64,000 nt of DNA from JAEUOS01 sp965279115. GTDB lineage: Bacteria > Pseudomonadota > Gammaproteobacteria > Burkholderiales > JAEUOS01. The position numbers and the translations under genes are program-made. The DNA lies in NCBI GenBank assembly GCA_965279115.1, contig OZ257137.1, positions 4,154,001 through 4,218,000 of the forward strand, in the 5' to 3' direction. The number at the start of each line of letters is the position of its first letter. Position 1 is the first letter of the stretch. The notes under the pieces are model-generated. The model did not search any database and had not been told where the DNA came from. It saw only the letters and a program-made list of their open reading frames with translations. Shown here piece after piece: positions 35,594 to 43,752 of this stretch.

Positions 35594-37432
35594 TTACGGC
35601 TTAAGCGTTGCATGCGTCGCGCCTGCAACGGACCTGTCGCGCGGCGGCCATGCGCACACCGGCACCGGAGCATGGCCTTTGAGGGCGCGCAGTCCGAGGT
35701 CATCGAAGCCGACGTCCGCGCCGACCGCCGCCGCGACCTCCGCGGTGACCAGCAGCGGGTAGCCGGTCTCCTTGGTCATCCCCTCCAGCCGCGCGGACAC
35801 GTTGGCGACGTCCCCGATGGCGGTGTATTCATGCCGGCTGGCCGCGCCGATATGGCCGACCACCGCCTCGCCATAGGCCAGCGCCACTCCCATGGCGATC
35901 GGTTCGAAGCCGTCGGCGGTCAGGTCGGCGTTAAGCCCGTCGAGTTCACCCAGCATGCCGGTGGCGGCCAGAAAGCCGTCGCGGCACGGCGAGAGGGTGG
36001 CTTGCGGGGCGCCGAAGATGCACATGATGCCGTCGCCGCGGAAGTTGTCGACCGTGCCTTCGTGGCGATGGATCACCGCGGTCATGCGGTCGAAGTAGCG
36101 GTTCAGGAGTGCCACCACGCGTTCCGGCGCGGTGCGCTCCGACAGCGGTGTGAAGTCCCGGATGTCGGCGAACAGCACGCAAACCTGGCGCCGGCCGGTG
36201 CCAACCTGCGATTGCAGTTTGCCGTCAAGGATCAGGCTCATGACGTTGGGGCTCACATAGCCATTGAACGCGGCCTTCAGGCGCAGCCGTTCGCGACGCT
36301 GGAACCAGGCGTCGAAGCCGATGCGTGCGACGCCCGCGCAAATCGCCAGCAGCAGCGCGCCGGCAACCGGCAGATGCAGGCCCAAATGCAGCAGCCACAG
36401 GGCCGCGCCCATGGCTGCGGCGGCGAAACCCGCCAGCCAGGCCAGGCCGCGGCCAACCCGCGCGAAGCCGAACCAGAGGAGGCCCGCGGCGGCCGACAGC
36501 GCGACGCCCGCACCACCCGGTGCGGTACGAATGAGTCCGGGGCCCAGCAGCGATCGCAAGGTCTGTGCGTGCAGGAGCAGGCCGGGGGCCGCGCCGCTGC
36601 TGGATTCCCAGCCGGCCAGGTTCACGGCCTGGCGATGGCGGTCGGTGAACGGCAGCACCGCGCCGATCAGTACCAAGCGACCGGCGAAGGCGGATTGCAG
36701 TCTCGCAGTGTCGCCGTCGCGCGCCCAGGCGAGCGCCCGATGCAGCGGGATGTAGTCGAACGGTGCGCCGAGCGCGAAGTCGAGCATGCCGGCCGCGACC
36801 TCGCGCCCGAGTCGCCGCGCAAGCACGCCGGCCAGTGTCGGCACGGAGGCGCCGTCCTCGCCCTGCCTTTCATCGAAGCGGCGCACCACGTCGTCGGCAT
36901 CGAGCGGCCAGGTGGCCAGACCGGAGCCGTCTGCGCCGGCCAGGGTGAGAAAAGGCGGGTGGATCGGCCTGACCCTGCCACCCTCGTCGACCGTGCGGGC
37001 GATCACCAGCGGCGCGGCACGGGCCGCGGCCGCGAGCCCCTGCGCAAGTGCCGCGTCGAGTCCGGGCTTCAAGGACTCCATTGAGCGCTGCGGCAGTTCG
37101 ATGTCTATGCCTACCGCCAGGGGCGTTGCCGCGGCCAGTGCGGTGAGTACGCCGCCCAGGTGCTCGTGCCACAGCGCGATGGGCTCTGGCAACGCCTCCA
37201 GGGTGGCTTCGTCAATCCCGATCAGCACCGGCGTCACGCCTGCCGGCTTGGACACGACCTGCCGGAGCCGCGCGAACTGCCAGTCGATGAGGTGCAATTC
37301 CAGCCATTCGGTGACCGGCATTGCCTGCACCGCAACGCCACCGGCCAGCGTCAGCGCGGCCCAGGTCTTGAGCGGTGACTCCCGCGCCATCGCGGCAGTC
37401 CGGTCGAGGAGGCGCTTCAGGAAAGGCGGCAT
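35594..37432 (-). CDS. CHASE2-domain class III nucleotide cyclase (copy 1)
   Basis: The 612-residue protein starts at ATG 37432. Its parts are an N-terminal membrane helix (LKTWAALTLAGGVAVQAM), a periplasmic CHASE2 sensor (about 45-330: VLIGIDEATLEALPEPIALW...AVGIDIELPQR...RLVLIGAVLPFTDRH), further membrane helices (about 335-410), and a class III cyclase domain (about 435-590). The metal-binding VCVLFADIRDFTPLSE and the NVSARLE asparagine/arginine pair are kept. However, the purine-selecting Lys of adenylate cyclases (NKYIGD in copy 2 at 43753) is replaced by Asn here (DNFRGD). The product (cAMP, cGMP or other) is therefore uncertain. It is the first gene of the CHASE2-FecR-MBL operon, next to the CRP-like regulator. 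A TATACT box (37441-37446) sits just before the ATG. Confidence 0.88.
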   Translation of the reverse strand: MPPFLKRLLDRTAAMARESPLKTWAALTLAGGVAVQAMPVTEWLELHLIDWQFARLRQVVSKPAGVTPVLIGIDEATLEALPEPIALWHEHLGGVLTALAAATPLAVGIDIELPQRSMESLKPGLDAALAQGLAAAARAAPLVIARTVDEGGRVRPIHPPFLTLAGADGSGLATWPLDADDVVRRFDERQGEDGASVPTLAGVLARRLGREVAAGMLDFALGAPFDYIPLHRALAWARDGDTARLQSAFAGRLVLIGAVLPFTDRHRQAVNLAGWESSSGAAPGLLLHAQTLRSLLGPGLIRTAPGGAGVALSAAAGLLWFGFARVGRGLAWLAGFAAAAMGAALWLLHLGLHLPVAGALLLAICAGVARIGFDAWFQRRERLRLKAAFNGYVSPNVMSLILDGKLQSQVGTGRRQVCVLFADIRDFTPLSERTAPERVVALLNRYFDRMTAVIHRHEGTVDNFRGDGIMCIFGAPQATLSPCRDGFLAATGMLGELDGLNADLTADGFEPIAMGVALAYGEAVVGHIGAASRHEYTAIGDVANVSARLEGMTKETGYPLLVTAEVAAAVGADVGFDDLGLRALKGHAPVPVCAWPPRDRSVAGATHATLKP

Positions 37433-37440
37433 GGTGCGCA

Positions 37441-37446
37441 AGTATA
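37441..37446 (-). promoter_or_regulatory. Possible -10 box giving a near-leaderless CHASE2-cyclase mRNA
   Basis: TATACT on the minus strand predicts a start near 37434, two bases before the ATG. No -35 box is evident. A second candidate -10 (TAGACT, 37611-37616) would start near 37604 and put the inverted repeat at 37658-37676 at about -63, a usual CRP class I position. Confidence 0.35.
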
Positions 37447-37657
37447 GGATCGTCCGGCCGGCCATCCTTGCCGTGCTTGCACAGCAGCGCCCGCGCCCCT
37501 TGCTGCTGGCGCCGCCGCTTCGCACCGGTGTTTCGGGATGACGCGCATGATCACTTCCTTCCATCACCGCCGGCGCGGGCGGGCGGGTCGGCACGCGGGG
37601 TGACGGGGCCAGTCTACTGGCGGCCGGCAACGCGGTCGGTGATATGCCGGACATGGT

Positions 37658-37676
37658 GATGTGACTTGTTCACATC
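37658..37676. promoter_or_regulatory. CRP-like operator upstream of the CHASE2-FecR-MBL operon
   Basis: A perfect inverted repeat GATGTGA-CTTGT-TCACATC lies between the CRP-like regulator stop and the cyclase operon. The half-sites TGTGA/TCACA are those recognised by CRP, but the centre is 5 bases where E. coli CRP uses 6. No T-run follows, so it does not read as a terminator. Confidence 0.6.
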
Positions 37677-37690
37677 GCCAAGTCCGCCGG

Positions 37691-38350
37691 CTACCAGTGC
37701 TCGGGCAGTTGGCGGCGGACGAAAATATGCTTTCCTTCGAGCGAAATGTAGCCGCCGGCGACCAGATCCTTGAACAGGCGGCTGATCATCTCGCGCGAGC
37801 AGCCCACGCGATGCGCGATGTCCTGCTGGGTGAGCGGCTCGCGGATGACCAGGCGTCCATCCACATCGTGCGCGAGGTCCAGCAGCAGGCGCGCGACCCG
37901 GCCATACACATCGAGCAGTGCCAGGCTGCGCGTGTTCTCCGTGGCAGCGCGAGCGCGCTGTATCAGAATGTGGATCAGGTGCTCGACGGCGTCGGGTTCA
38001 TTGCGCAGGAATTCGCGGAAACGCGCCTGCGAAACCGCGGCGAGGCTGCACGGTTCGAGCGTCATCACCGAGGCTGAGCGCTGCTTGTGGTCGAACGACA
38101 TTTCGCCGACGTAGCTGCCCGGCCCATGCACGTCGAGGATGAATTCCTTGCCACCCGAGTCGCTCAGGTAAACCTTGACCCGCCCCGAGAGGATCACGTA
38201 GATGGAGTCGGAAGGGTCGCCCTCGGTGATGATGACGGCGTTTTTCGGGTAACTGCGCACCACGCCATGGGCGGCCAGCGCGCTGGCGATGCCGGCCATC
38301 GGATCTGCCGCCGGGGACGGGGTATCGGAAGGGGCTTCGCTCTTGGCCAT
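37691..38350 (-). CDS. CRP-family cAMP-responsive transcription regulator
   Basis: The 219-residue protein has a cyclic-nucleotide-binding domain with the key ligand residues of E. coli CRP: Gly82-Glu83 (SYVGEMSF), Arg91-Ser92 (KQRSASV), and Thr137 aligned with Thr127 of the C-helix. The helix-turn-helix has VGCSREMISRLFKDL, in which Arg186, Glu187 and Arg191 match the CRP residues Arg180, Glu181 and Arg185 that read TGTGA. It lacks FNR-type cysteines. ATG 38350 gives the normal length; upstream sequence has no homology. It is therefore a true cAMP sensor candidate. It is divergent from tpsA and lies beside a CHASE2 cyclase operon, with TGTGA-type inverted repeats in the nearby gaps. Confidence 0.9.
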   Translation of the reverse strand: MAKSEAPSDTPSPAADPMAGIASALAAHGVVRSYPKNAVIITEGDPSDSIYVILSGRVKVYLSDSGGKEFILDVHGPGSYVGEMSFDHKQRSASVMTLEPCSLAAVSQARFREFLRNEPDAVEHLIHILIQRARAATENTRSLALLDVYGRVARLLLDLAHDVDGRLVIREPLTQQDIAHRVGCSREMISRLFKDLVAGGYISLEGKHIFVRRQLPEHW

Positions 38351-38540
38351 GGTGTCTGCCTGGTGCCGGAAACGGCGCCAATGATCGCACGCGGCGGCTG
38401 GTTGCGTATCCGGGACGGCGGCGGTGATGCTGCCCTGGTCCCGGCATGCGCTCATGGAGAGCGCAGCGATTCGCCTCCAGGCCATGAATACCAATGCCTG
38501 TACCGGTGCGGCCCGCCGGGGCTCGCCAGCCAACCAGCCA

Positions 38541-38569
38541 TTGCAGCACCAGTCTGCATGCTCTAGAGT
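38541..38569 (+). promoter_or_regulatory. Probable promoter of tpsA
   Basis: TTGCAG (38541-38546), a 17-base spacer, TAGAGT (38564-38569). Predicted start is near 38576, with a leader of about 67 bases. The context CATGCTCTAGAGTT resembles the element before the second giant protease (CATGCTAGAGTT, minus strand near 54772). Confidence 0.45.
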
Positions 38570-38642
38570 TAGGGAGCCGTTGCCTCAGCCCGTGATCCGG
38601 GTACCACATGCGTTTTCAGCCTATCCGTCCAGGTTCGACACG

Positions 38643-41315
38643 ATGAAATCCGCTTCGCTTGCGGTTGCCCTTTGTCTGGCCGCAGGTAACTGCCATGCCG
38701 CGGTAACACTCGACGGTTCACTCGGCAGCGCGGGCACGCTCGCCGGCCCCGCCTATGCAATCCCGGCCGGAGTCGGCCGGCAGGTGGGTGCCAACCTGTT
38801 CCACAGCTTCGGCACCTTTAGCCTGGCCGGCGGGGAGAGCGCGACATTCAGCGGCCCGGCGTCGGTGGCCAACATCATCGGCCGCGTCACGGGGGGGGGC
38901 GTCTCGTCGATCGACGGACTGCTGCGCTCGACCATCGCCGGCGCCAATCTGTACCTGCTCAATCCGGCCGGCATCCTGTTCGGCCCGAATGCAGCGCTCG
39001 ACGTGAGCGGATCGTTCTATGCCAGCAGCGCGCATTCCCTGCGGCTGGCCGATGGCGGGCGCTTCGAGGTCGCCACGCCGGCGGGCAGTGTGCTCACCTC
39101 CGCGCCACCGGCGGCGTTCGGCTTTCTCGGACCCGCCGGTGCAATCACGGTTGACCGCAGCCAGCTGACGGTGCCGGCCGGCCGCACCCTGGCACTGGCG
39201 GGCGGCGATGTCGCCATCGGCGGCGCTGGCGCGTCGGCGCGGCTGGCTGCGCCTGGCGGCCAGGTGGCGATCGTCGCCGCCGTGGCGGCGGGCGAGGTCT
39301 CTCTCGCCGGTGCCACGCCGGCGGTCGCGGCGGGAGTGGCGCGCGGCAATGTCAGCCTGGCCGGTAACAGCACGCTCGACGTGCGCGGCACGGGCAGCGT
39401 CGGCGGCGGCTCGGTGGTCATCCGCGCCGGCCGCTTCGTGATGTCCGATTCGACCATCGATGCGCGCACTGTGGACGGCAACGGCGGCATGGTCGATATC
39501 GGCGCCACGGGTGAGTTGCGGGTGAGCGGGCAGGGTCCAAGCCAAAGCATCACCAGCGTGACTACCGGCGCGGGCAATGCCGGCGCCATCACCCTGGCAG
39601 GCGCGAACATCGTGATCGCCAATGCCGCCCAGATTGACAGCAGCGCCGACCCGGGCGGCAGCGGCCGCGGCGGCGCCATTGAACTTGGCGCGACCGAATC
39701 GATCAGCATCGCCGGCCGGACCGCCATCGCCTCGCTGGCCGAGCTCACCGGCGTGGTCTCCAACAGCTTCGGCGGCGGCGCCGCCGGCGCGGTGGCGCTG
39801 CGCGCGCCGCGCGTGGTCATCAGCGATTATGCGACGGTGCAGTCACAAGCGGCGGCCGGCGGCAATGCCGGCTCGATCGGATTCAGCGTCGGGACCCTTG
39901 AAGTGCGTGGCGGAGCACAGATCCAGTCGGCAAGCGCCGGCGCAGGCGCCGGCGGCGCGGTCAACGTCAACGCGACCGGCGCGGTGGCCATCACCGGCAG
40001 CTCCGCCGACGGCGCGTTCGTCAGCGGCATCTTCGCCGACACGCTGGGTAGCGGGGCGGGCGGCAGCGTGAACGTGGCGGCGCGTTCGCTCACGCTGGCC
40101 GGCGGCGGCGAGATCAGCAGCTCCAGTCGCGCCGGCGCGACCGCACGTGGCGGTGACGTGCGCGTCACGGTAGGCGACACTGTGGCGATTTCCGGCGCCA
40201 GCCCGGCCGGCCTGAGCAGCGCGATAGTCGCCAATACGTTTGGCGTCGGACCTGCCGGCACCATCGAACTGTCCGCCGCCAGCCTGGCGCTATCCGACCA
40301 TGGACGCATCCAGTCGCAAAGCGAGGGCGCCGGCAATGGCGGCGAGATCCGCCTTGCGCTGGGCAGCCTGCATCTCGCGAGCGGGGGGCAGGTGTCGGCC
40401 GACACCCGGCAGGGCGGGCGTGGCGGCAGTATCGACGCCGTCGTCAGTGGCGGTGCCTCCATCAGTGGCGGCGACAGCGGCCTGTTCGCCAACGCCTACC
40501 TGTCGGGTGCCAGCGGCAACCTGCGGCTGCGCGCGGAAACCCTCACGCTGGCCAACGGCGGCGGCTTGTTCGCCTTCTCGCAGGGCGCCGGTCGCGCCGG
40601 TGATGTGGTGGTCTCCGCCGGGTCTGTCCGCATGAGCGACGGCGCGCGCATCAGCGTGCAGAGTTTCGGCAGCGGCGACGCGGGCAGGATCACGCTCGAC
40701 GCCGGCGCCAGCCTGACCATGCAGCGCAGCGCAGTCTCCACCGAGGCGCGGCTGGCCGATGGCGGCAACATCAGCATATTCGCCCGCGACCTGATCGCGC
40801 TGGTTGACAGCCGCATCACCGCCACCGTCGGCACCGGCTTCGGCAATGGCGGCAACATCAGCATCGACCCGGCGCTGATGGTGCTGAACCACAGCGCCAT
40901 CATCGCCAACGCTTTCGGCGGCAATGGCGGCAATATCAGCATTGCCGCCGGACAGTTCTTCCGCTCGCCCGACAGCACGGTGTCAGCGTCCTCGCAACTG
41001 GGCATCAGCGGCAGCGTGGTGATCCGCTCGCCGATCACCGACCTGAGCGGCGCGCTGGCCGCGCTGTCGGCCGCCTACCTCGATACCGGCGCGCTGCTCA
41101 GCAACGCCTGCGCCGCTCGGCTGGCGGGCCGGGCGTCCAGCCTGGTGCTCGCCGGCCGCGGCGGCCTGCCGTCAACGCCTGACCGCCCCTTGAGCGGCAT
41201 GGTGGCCGGTCTCGCCGCGCCGGTTCCGGCGTCTGCGGATGCGCATGCGCCGACCGCACAGCCATGGTCGCTGGCATGGCGGGCGCGGCCGGTCCTGCTT
41301 GCCTGCGCCCGATAG
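38643..41315 (+). CDS. TpsA: filamentous-haemagglutinin-type exoprotein of a two-partner secretion system
   Basis: The 890-residue protein has a signal peptide (MKSASLAVALCLAAGNCHA) and then the TPS domain that guides export through TpsB (VTLDGSLG...GANLFHSFGTFSLAGGESATFSG...IIGRVTGG...STIAGANLYLLNPAGILFGPNAALDVSGSF). The rest is a Gly/Ala-rich right-handed beta-helix (many GNAGSI, GNGGNISI-type rungs). The C-terminus (NACAARLAGRASSLVLAGRGGLP) matches my memory of cyanobacterial TpsA tails that end in CxxR...GRGGLPxxP. ATG 38643 is chosen for the signal peptide. A run of nine G lies in codons 82-86 (38891-38899). tpsB follows by about 20 bases. The role could be adhesion or surface-layer building; no toxin domain is seen. 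Confidence 0.9.
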   Translation: MKSASLAVALCLAAGNCHAAVTLDGSLGSAGTLAGPAYAIPAGVGRQVGANLFHSFGTFSLAGGESATFSGPASVANIIGRVTGGGVSSIDGLLRSTIAGANLYLLNPAGILFGPNAALDVSGSFYASSAHSLRLADGGRFEVATPAGSVLTSAPPAAFGFLGPAGAITVDRSQLTVPAGRTLALAGGDVAIGGAGASARLAAPGGQVAIVAAVAAGEVSLAGATPAVAAGVARGNVSLAGNSTLDVRGTGSVGGGSVVIRAGRFVMSDSTIDARTVDGNGGMVDIGATGELRVSGQGPSQSITSVTTGAGNAGAITLAGANIVIANAAQIDSSADPGGSGRGGAIELGATESISIAGRTAIASLAELTGVVSNSFGGGAAGAVALRAPRVVISDYATVQSQAAAGGNAGSIGFSVGTLEVRGGAQIQSASAGAGAGGAVNVNATGAVAITGSSADGAFVSGIFADTLGSGAGGSVNVAARSLTLAGGGEISSSSRAGATARGGDVRVTVGDTVAISGASPAGLSSAIVANTFGVGPAGTIELSAASLALSDHGRIQSQSEGAGNGGEIRLALGSLHLASGGQVSADTRQGGRGGSIDAVVSGGASISGGDSGLFANAYLSGASGNLRLRAETLTLANGGGLFAFSQGAGRAGDVVVSAGSVRMSDGARISVQSFGSGDAGRITLDAGASLTMQRSAVSTEARLADGGNISIFARDLIALVDSRITATVGTGFGNGGNISIDPALMVLNHSAIIANAFGGNGGNISIAAGQFFRSPDSTVSASSQLGISGSVVIRSPITDLSGALAALSAAYLDTGALLSNACAARLAGRASSLVLAGRGGLPSTPDRPLSGMVAGLAAPVPASADAHAPTAQPWSLAWRARPVLLACAR
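38891..38899 (+). repeat. Homopolymeric tract of nine G in tpsA
   Basis: Nine consecutive G encode Gly-Gly-Gly within the TPS domain (RVTGGGVSSID). A change of one base would shift the frame after about 85 residues and abolish the exoprotein, so the tract could act as a phase switch. As written, the frame is intact. Confidence 0.9.
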
Positions 41316-41334
41316 CCGCGTGGCGCCGACCGGC

Positions 41335-43041
41335 ATGCCGATTCGCGGGCGGGTGTTCAACGAGGGGAGCGCCTTCGCGCCCGCCCTGGTGGCGGGACTG
41401 CTGGTGGCCGCGCTTTCCGAGTGCGGGGCGCAGGCCCTGCCGGCCCCCGACCGCATGCCCGAGTCGCGCCCCGCCTTGCCCGGCTTCCAGGCGCCCGCGC
41501 GGCCGTCGCTGGTCCTGCCGCCCTTGCCGCCGGTGCCGGATGACGGGCAGTTGTCCGGCCAGATAAAGGTGTTCGTCCGGCGCATCGAAGTTCAGGGCCA
41601 CACCGTTCTGTCGGCGGCAGCGCTGCGGGAGTTGCTGGCGCCTTACGAGGGCCGCGAGGTGAGCGCGGGCGAGCTGCAGGAATTGCGCCGCCGCCTGACG
41701 CTCCAGTATGTGGAGCGTGGCTACATCAGCTCGGGCGCCCTGCTGCCGGACCAGCCGGTACGAGACGGGGTGATCCGATTCCAGGTTGTCGAGGGCGAAC
41801 TGGGTGGTATCGACGTCGCCACCGTCGGCCGACTCGACCCGGGCTATGTCGCCGAGCGTATTCGCCTGGGCACCGGCGCCCCGCTCAACCTGACGCAACT
41901 GCAGGAGCGCCTGCGTATCCTGCAGCAGGACCGGCTCATTGAAAGCATCAACGCGGAACTGCGTCCCGGCGCCGCGCCCGGCGAGAGCCGTTTGGCCGTC
42001 GAGGTCAAGGAAGCCCAGGCATTCGAGGCCGGGGTCGGGATCAACAACCAGCGTTCCCCCAGTGTCGGAGCCAATCGTTTCGAGGCCTACGCGGCGCATC
42101 GCAATCTTGGAGGGCGCGGCGACGTGCTGGAAGCGCGCTACGGCTTCACCAGCGGCCTCAAGGACTATGCCCTGGCCTACGCCCTGCCGCTCAATGCCGG
42201 CGATACGCAAATCGCCTTGCGCGCATCGGCCAGCGACGCTCTGGTGGTGGAGTCCCCCTTCAGGCCGCTGGACATCCGCAGCAAGGCGTCGACCCAAGCC
42301 GTGGCCCTGACGCAACCCCTGTTGCGTACCGCCACCGACCGGCTCGGCCTCGGGGTGTCCTTCGAGCGGCGATCCAGCGACACCACACTGCTGGGCCAGC
42401 CGTTCTCATTCGCACCGGGCATTCCGGACGGGCGCAGCCGTTCGGGCGCGTGGCGCTACTCGCTGGAGTGGCTGCACCGCACGCCCGACGAGGTGCTGGC
42501 CCTGCGCGTCGCGCTGCTTGATGGAAGCACCAATGCCGGTCCCAAGGTTGGCGGAGCGGGCCCCGACCCGACCTTCAAGGTGGTGCAGTTGCAACTGCAG
42601 TGGGCACGACGCGTCAGCCGCGCCGGCGGTCAGGTGCTGGCGCGACTGGACGCGCAGGAAACCAGCCACGCCCTGATGGCGCAGGACCGGCTCGGCATGG
42701 GTGGCGCGGGCAGCGTACGCGGCTACCGGGAGAACCTGCTGTTGCGCGACCGCGGCCAGATCGTCAGCCTCGAATACCGCCACCCGCTGGTCAGCAGCGA
42801 CCTGGGAGGCGACGAATTGCAGGCAGCGGTGTTTTACGATCGCGGCCGCGGCACCAACCGCGACCCCGCGCCGGCGCTGCCGCAAAGCATTTCAAGTGTG
42901 GGCGGCGGGATCCTGTGGAATCCATGGCGCAGCGTGCAGTTGCAGCTGCATTACGGACGTGCCTTGCGCACGGTCGCAACGCCGACGCGCGACAGCGCGG
43001 ACCGCGGCGTGCACTTTTCGCTCACGTACCAGTTCTTCTGA
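41335..43041 (+). CDS. TpsB: ShlB/FhaC-family outer-membrane transporter
   Basis: This is the partner that exports TpsA across the outer membrane. The protein of about 568 residues has an N-terminal hydrophobic signal (FAPALVAGLLVAALSECGAQA), a proline-rich linker, and two POTRA domains (IKVFVRRIEVQGHTVLSAAALRELL...; VIRFQVVEGELGGIDV). A 16-stranded barrel follows, with the hallmark VRGY at residues 461-464 (GAGSVRGYRENLLL) in the lid loop and a C-terminal FSLTYQFF ending in Phe. The start is uncertain: ATG 41335 or the in-frame GTG 41320; I use the ATG. It overlaps nothing and lies 19 bases after tpsA, so both are one operon. It converges with the DUF928 gene, with 13 bases between stops. 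Confidence 0.93.
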   Translation: MPIRGRVFNEGSAFAPALVAGLLVAALSECGAQALPAPDRMPESRPALPGFQAPARPSLVLPPLPPVPDDGQLSGQIKVFVRRIEVQGHTVLSAAALRELLAPYEGREVSAGELQELRRRLTLQYVERGYISSGALLPDQPVRDGVIRFQVVEGELGGIDVATVGRLDPGYVAERIRLGTGAPLNLTQLQERLRILQQDRLIESINAELRPGAAPGESRLAVEVKEAQAFEAGVGINNQRSPSVGANRFEAYAAHRNLGGRGDVLEARYGFTSGLKDYALAYALPLNAGDTQIALRASASDALVVESPFRPLDIRSKASTQAVALTQPLLRTATDRLGLGVSFERRSSDTTLLGQPFSFAPGIPDGRSRSGAWRYSLEWLHRTPDEVLALRVALLDGSTNAGPKVGGAGPDPTFKVVQLQLQWARRVSRAGGQVLARLDAQETSHALMAQDRLGMGGAGSVRGYRENLLLRDRGQIVSLEYRHPLVSSDLGGDELQAAVFYDRGRGTNRDPAPALPQSISSVGGGILWNPWRSVQLQLHYGRALRTVATPTRDSADRGVHFSLTYQFF

Positions 43042-43054
43042 CCCCTGAGACGCG

Positions 43055-43747
43055 TCAGCGGCGGTTTTCGTAGGTGGCGGCGTCGTCGAGCCCGACTTCG
43101 CGCAGCAGCGCGGCGCGCAGGCGGCGCACCGCGCCATCGTCCGGTCGCGCTTCGATGCGCCGCGACAGAGCCGCCAGCGCGTCATACCAGAGGCCTTCCT
43201 CGGCATACACCCGATAGCGGGCCGCATCCTCGGTTTGCGCGAGCCTCGAGGCGAGCGCGGCGCTGGCGGCGACGCGCTTTATGGTGCCGCTGGCGACGAT
43301 ATCGCCACTGCGCCGGCTGGGGTCCGGGACGACCCCGACATGCCAGCGGTACTCGACGTTCGGTGCGAGCCTGACTCCCAAGGCGGCAAGGTCGAGGCGT
43401 TGTACGCCGGCTTCGCGCGGCGCCTCGACGAAGCGCTCGAGCAGGGGCTCGACGGACTTGTCGTCGATGACCGTGATTTCCACCCGGGTGTCCGCGGGCC
43501 GATCGATGAACCAGTACAACACCGGTTGTTCCTGCGTGGTCAGGCCGGTGTGATCGGGCGCAAGCACCCGCACCGAAGGCAGCACACCACCCAGGCCGCG
43601 GCTGCCGCCGCCGACCCGGCTGGCGGGTGCGCCGCGCGCGGGCGGCTTGTACGCGCCGCCTTCCTGGGCGTGCAACGGCGCAGCGCCAAGGGCGATGCCG
43701 AGGCACACCACGGTCGTGAGGAAAAAAACGACTGGGTTCATGGTCAT
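43055..43747 (-). CDS. Secreted DUF928-type protein
   Basis: A 230-residue protein has a signal peptide (VVFFLTTVVCLGIALGAAPLHA), a Gly/Ala/Pro-rich stretch, and then LAPDHTGLTTQEQPVLYWFIDRPADTRVEITVIDD...NVEYRWHVGVVPDPSRRSGDIVASGTIKRV. A helical C-terminus (YRVYAEEGLWYDALAALSRRIEARPDD) completes it. This layout (LAPxxTGLT...P.L.W.......E.TL) is that of DUF928 proteins, which in cyanobacteria sit beside CHAT and CHASE2 genes. Function unknown; presumably periplasmic. The start is uncertain between ATG 43747 and ATG 43741. It begins 5 bases after the second CHASE2 cyclase stop and is the last gene of the CHAT-CHASE2-DUF928 operon. Confidence 0.8.
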   Translation of the reverse strand: MTMNPVVFFLTTVVCLGIALGAAPLHAQEGGAYKPPARGAPASRVGGGSRGLGGVLPSVRVLAPDHTGLTTQEQPVLYWFIDRPADTRVEITVIDDKSVEPLLERFVEAPREAGVQRLDLAALGVRLAPNVEYRWHVGVVPDPSRRSGDIVASGTIKRVAASAALASRLAQTEDAARYRVYAEEGLWYDALAALSRRIEARPDDGAVRRLRAALLREVGLDDAATYENRR

Positions 43748-43752
43748 GCGGG

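Noticed and set aside
34943..37084. Plus-strand frame of 713 codons opposite the CHASE2 and FecR genes
   Set aside because: It is a shadow frame with no recognisable domain, overlapping three well-supported genes on the other strand.
38643..43041. Contact-dependent inhibition (CdiA/CdiB) locus
   Set aside because: TpsA is only 890 residues, has no C-terminal toxin module, and no immunity gene follows; its tail is the cyanobacterial-type GRGGLP end.
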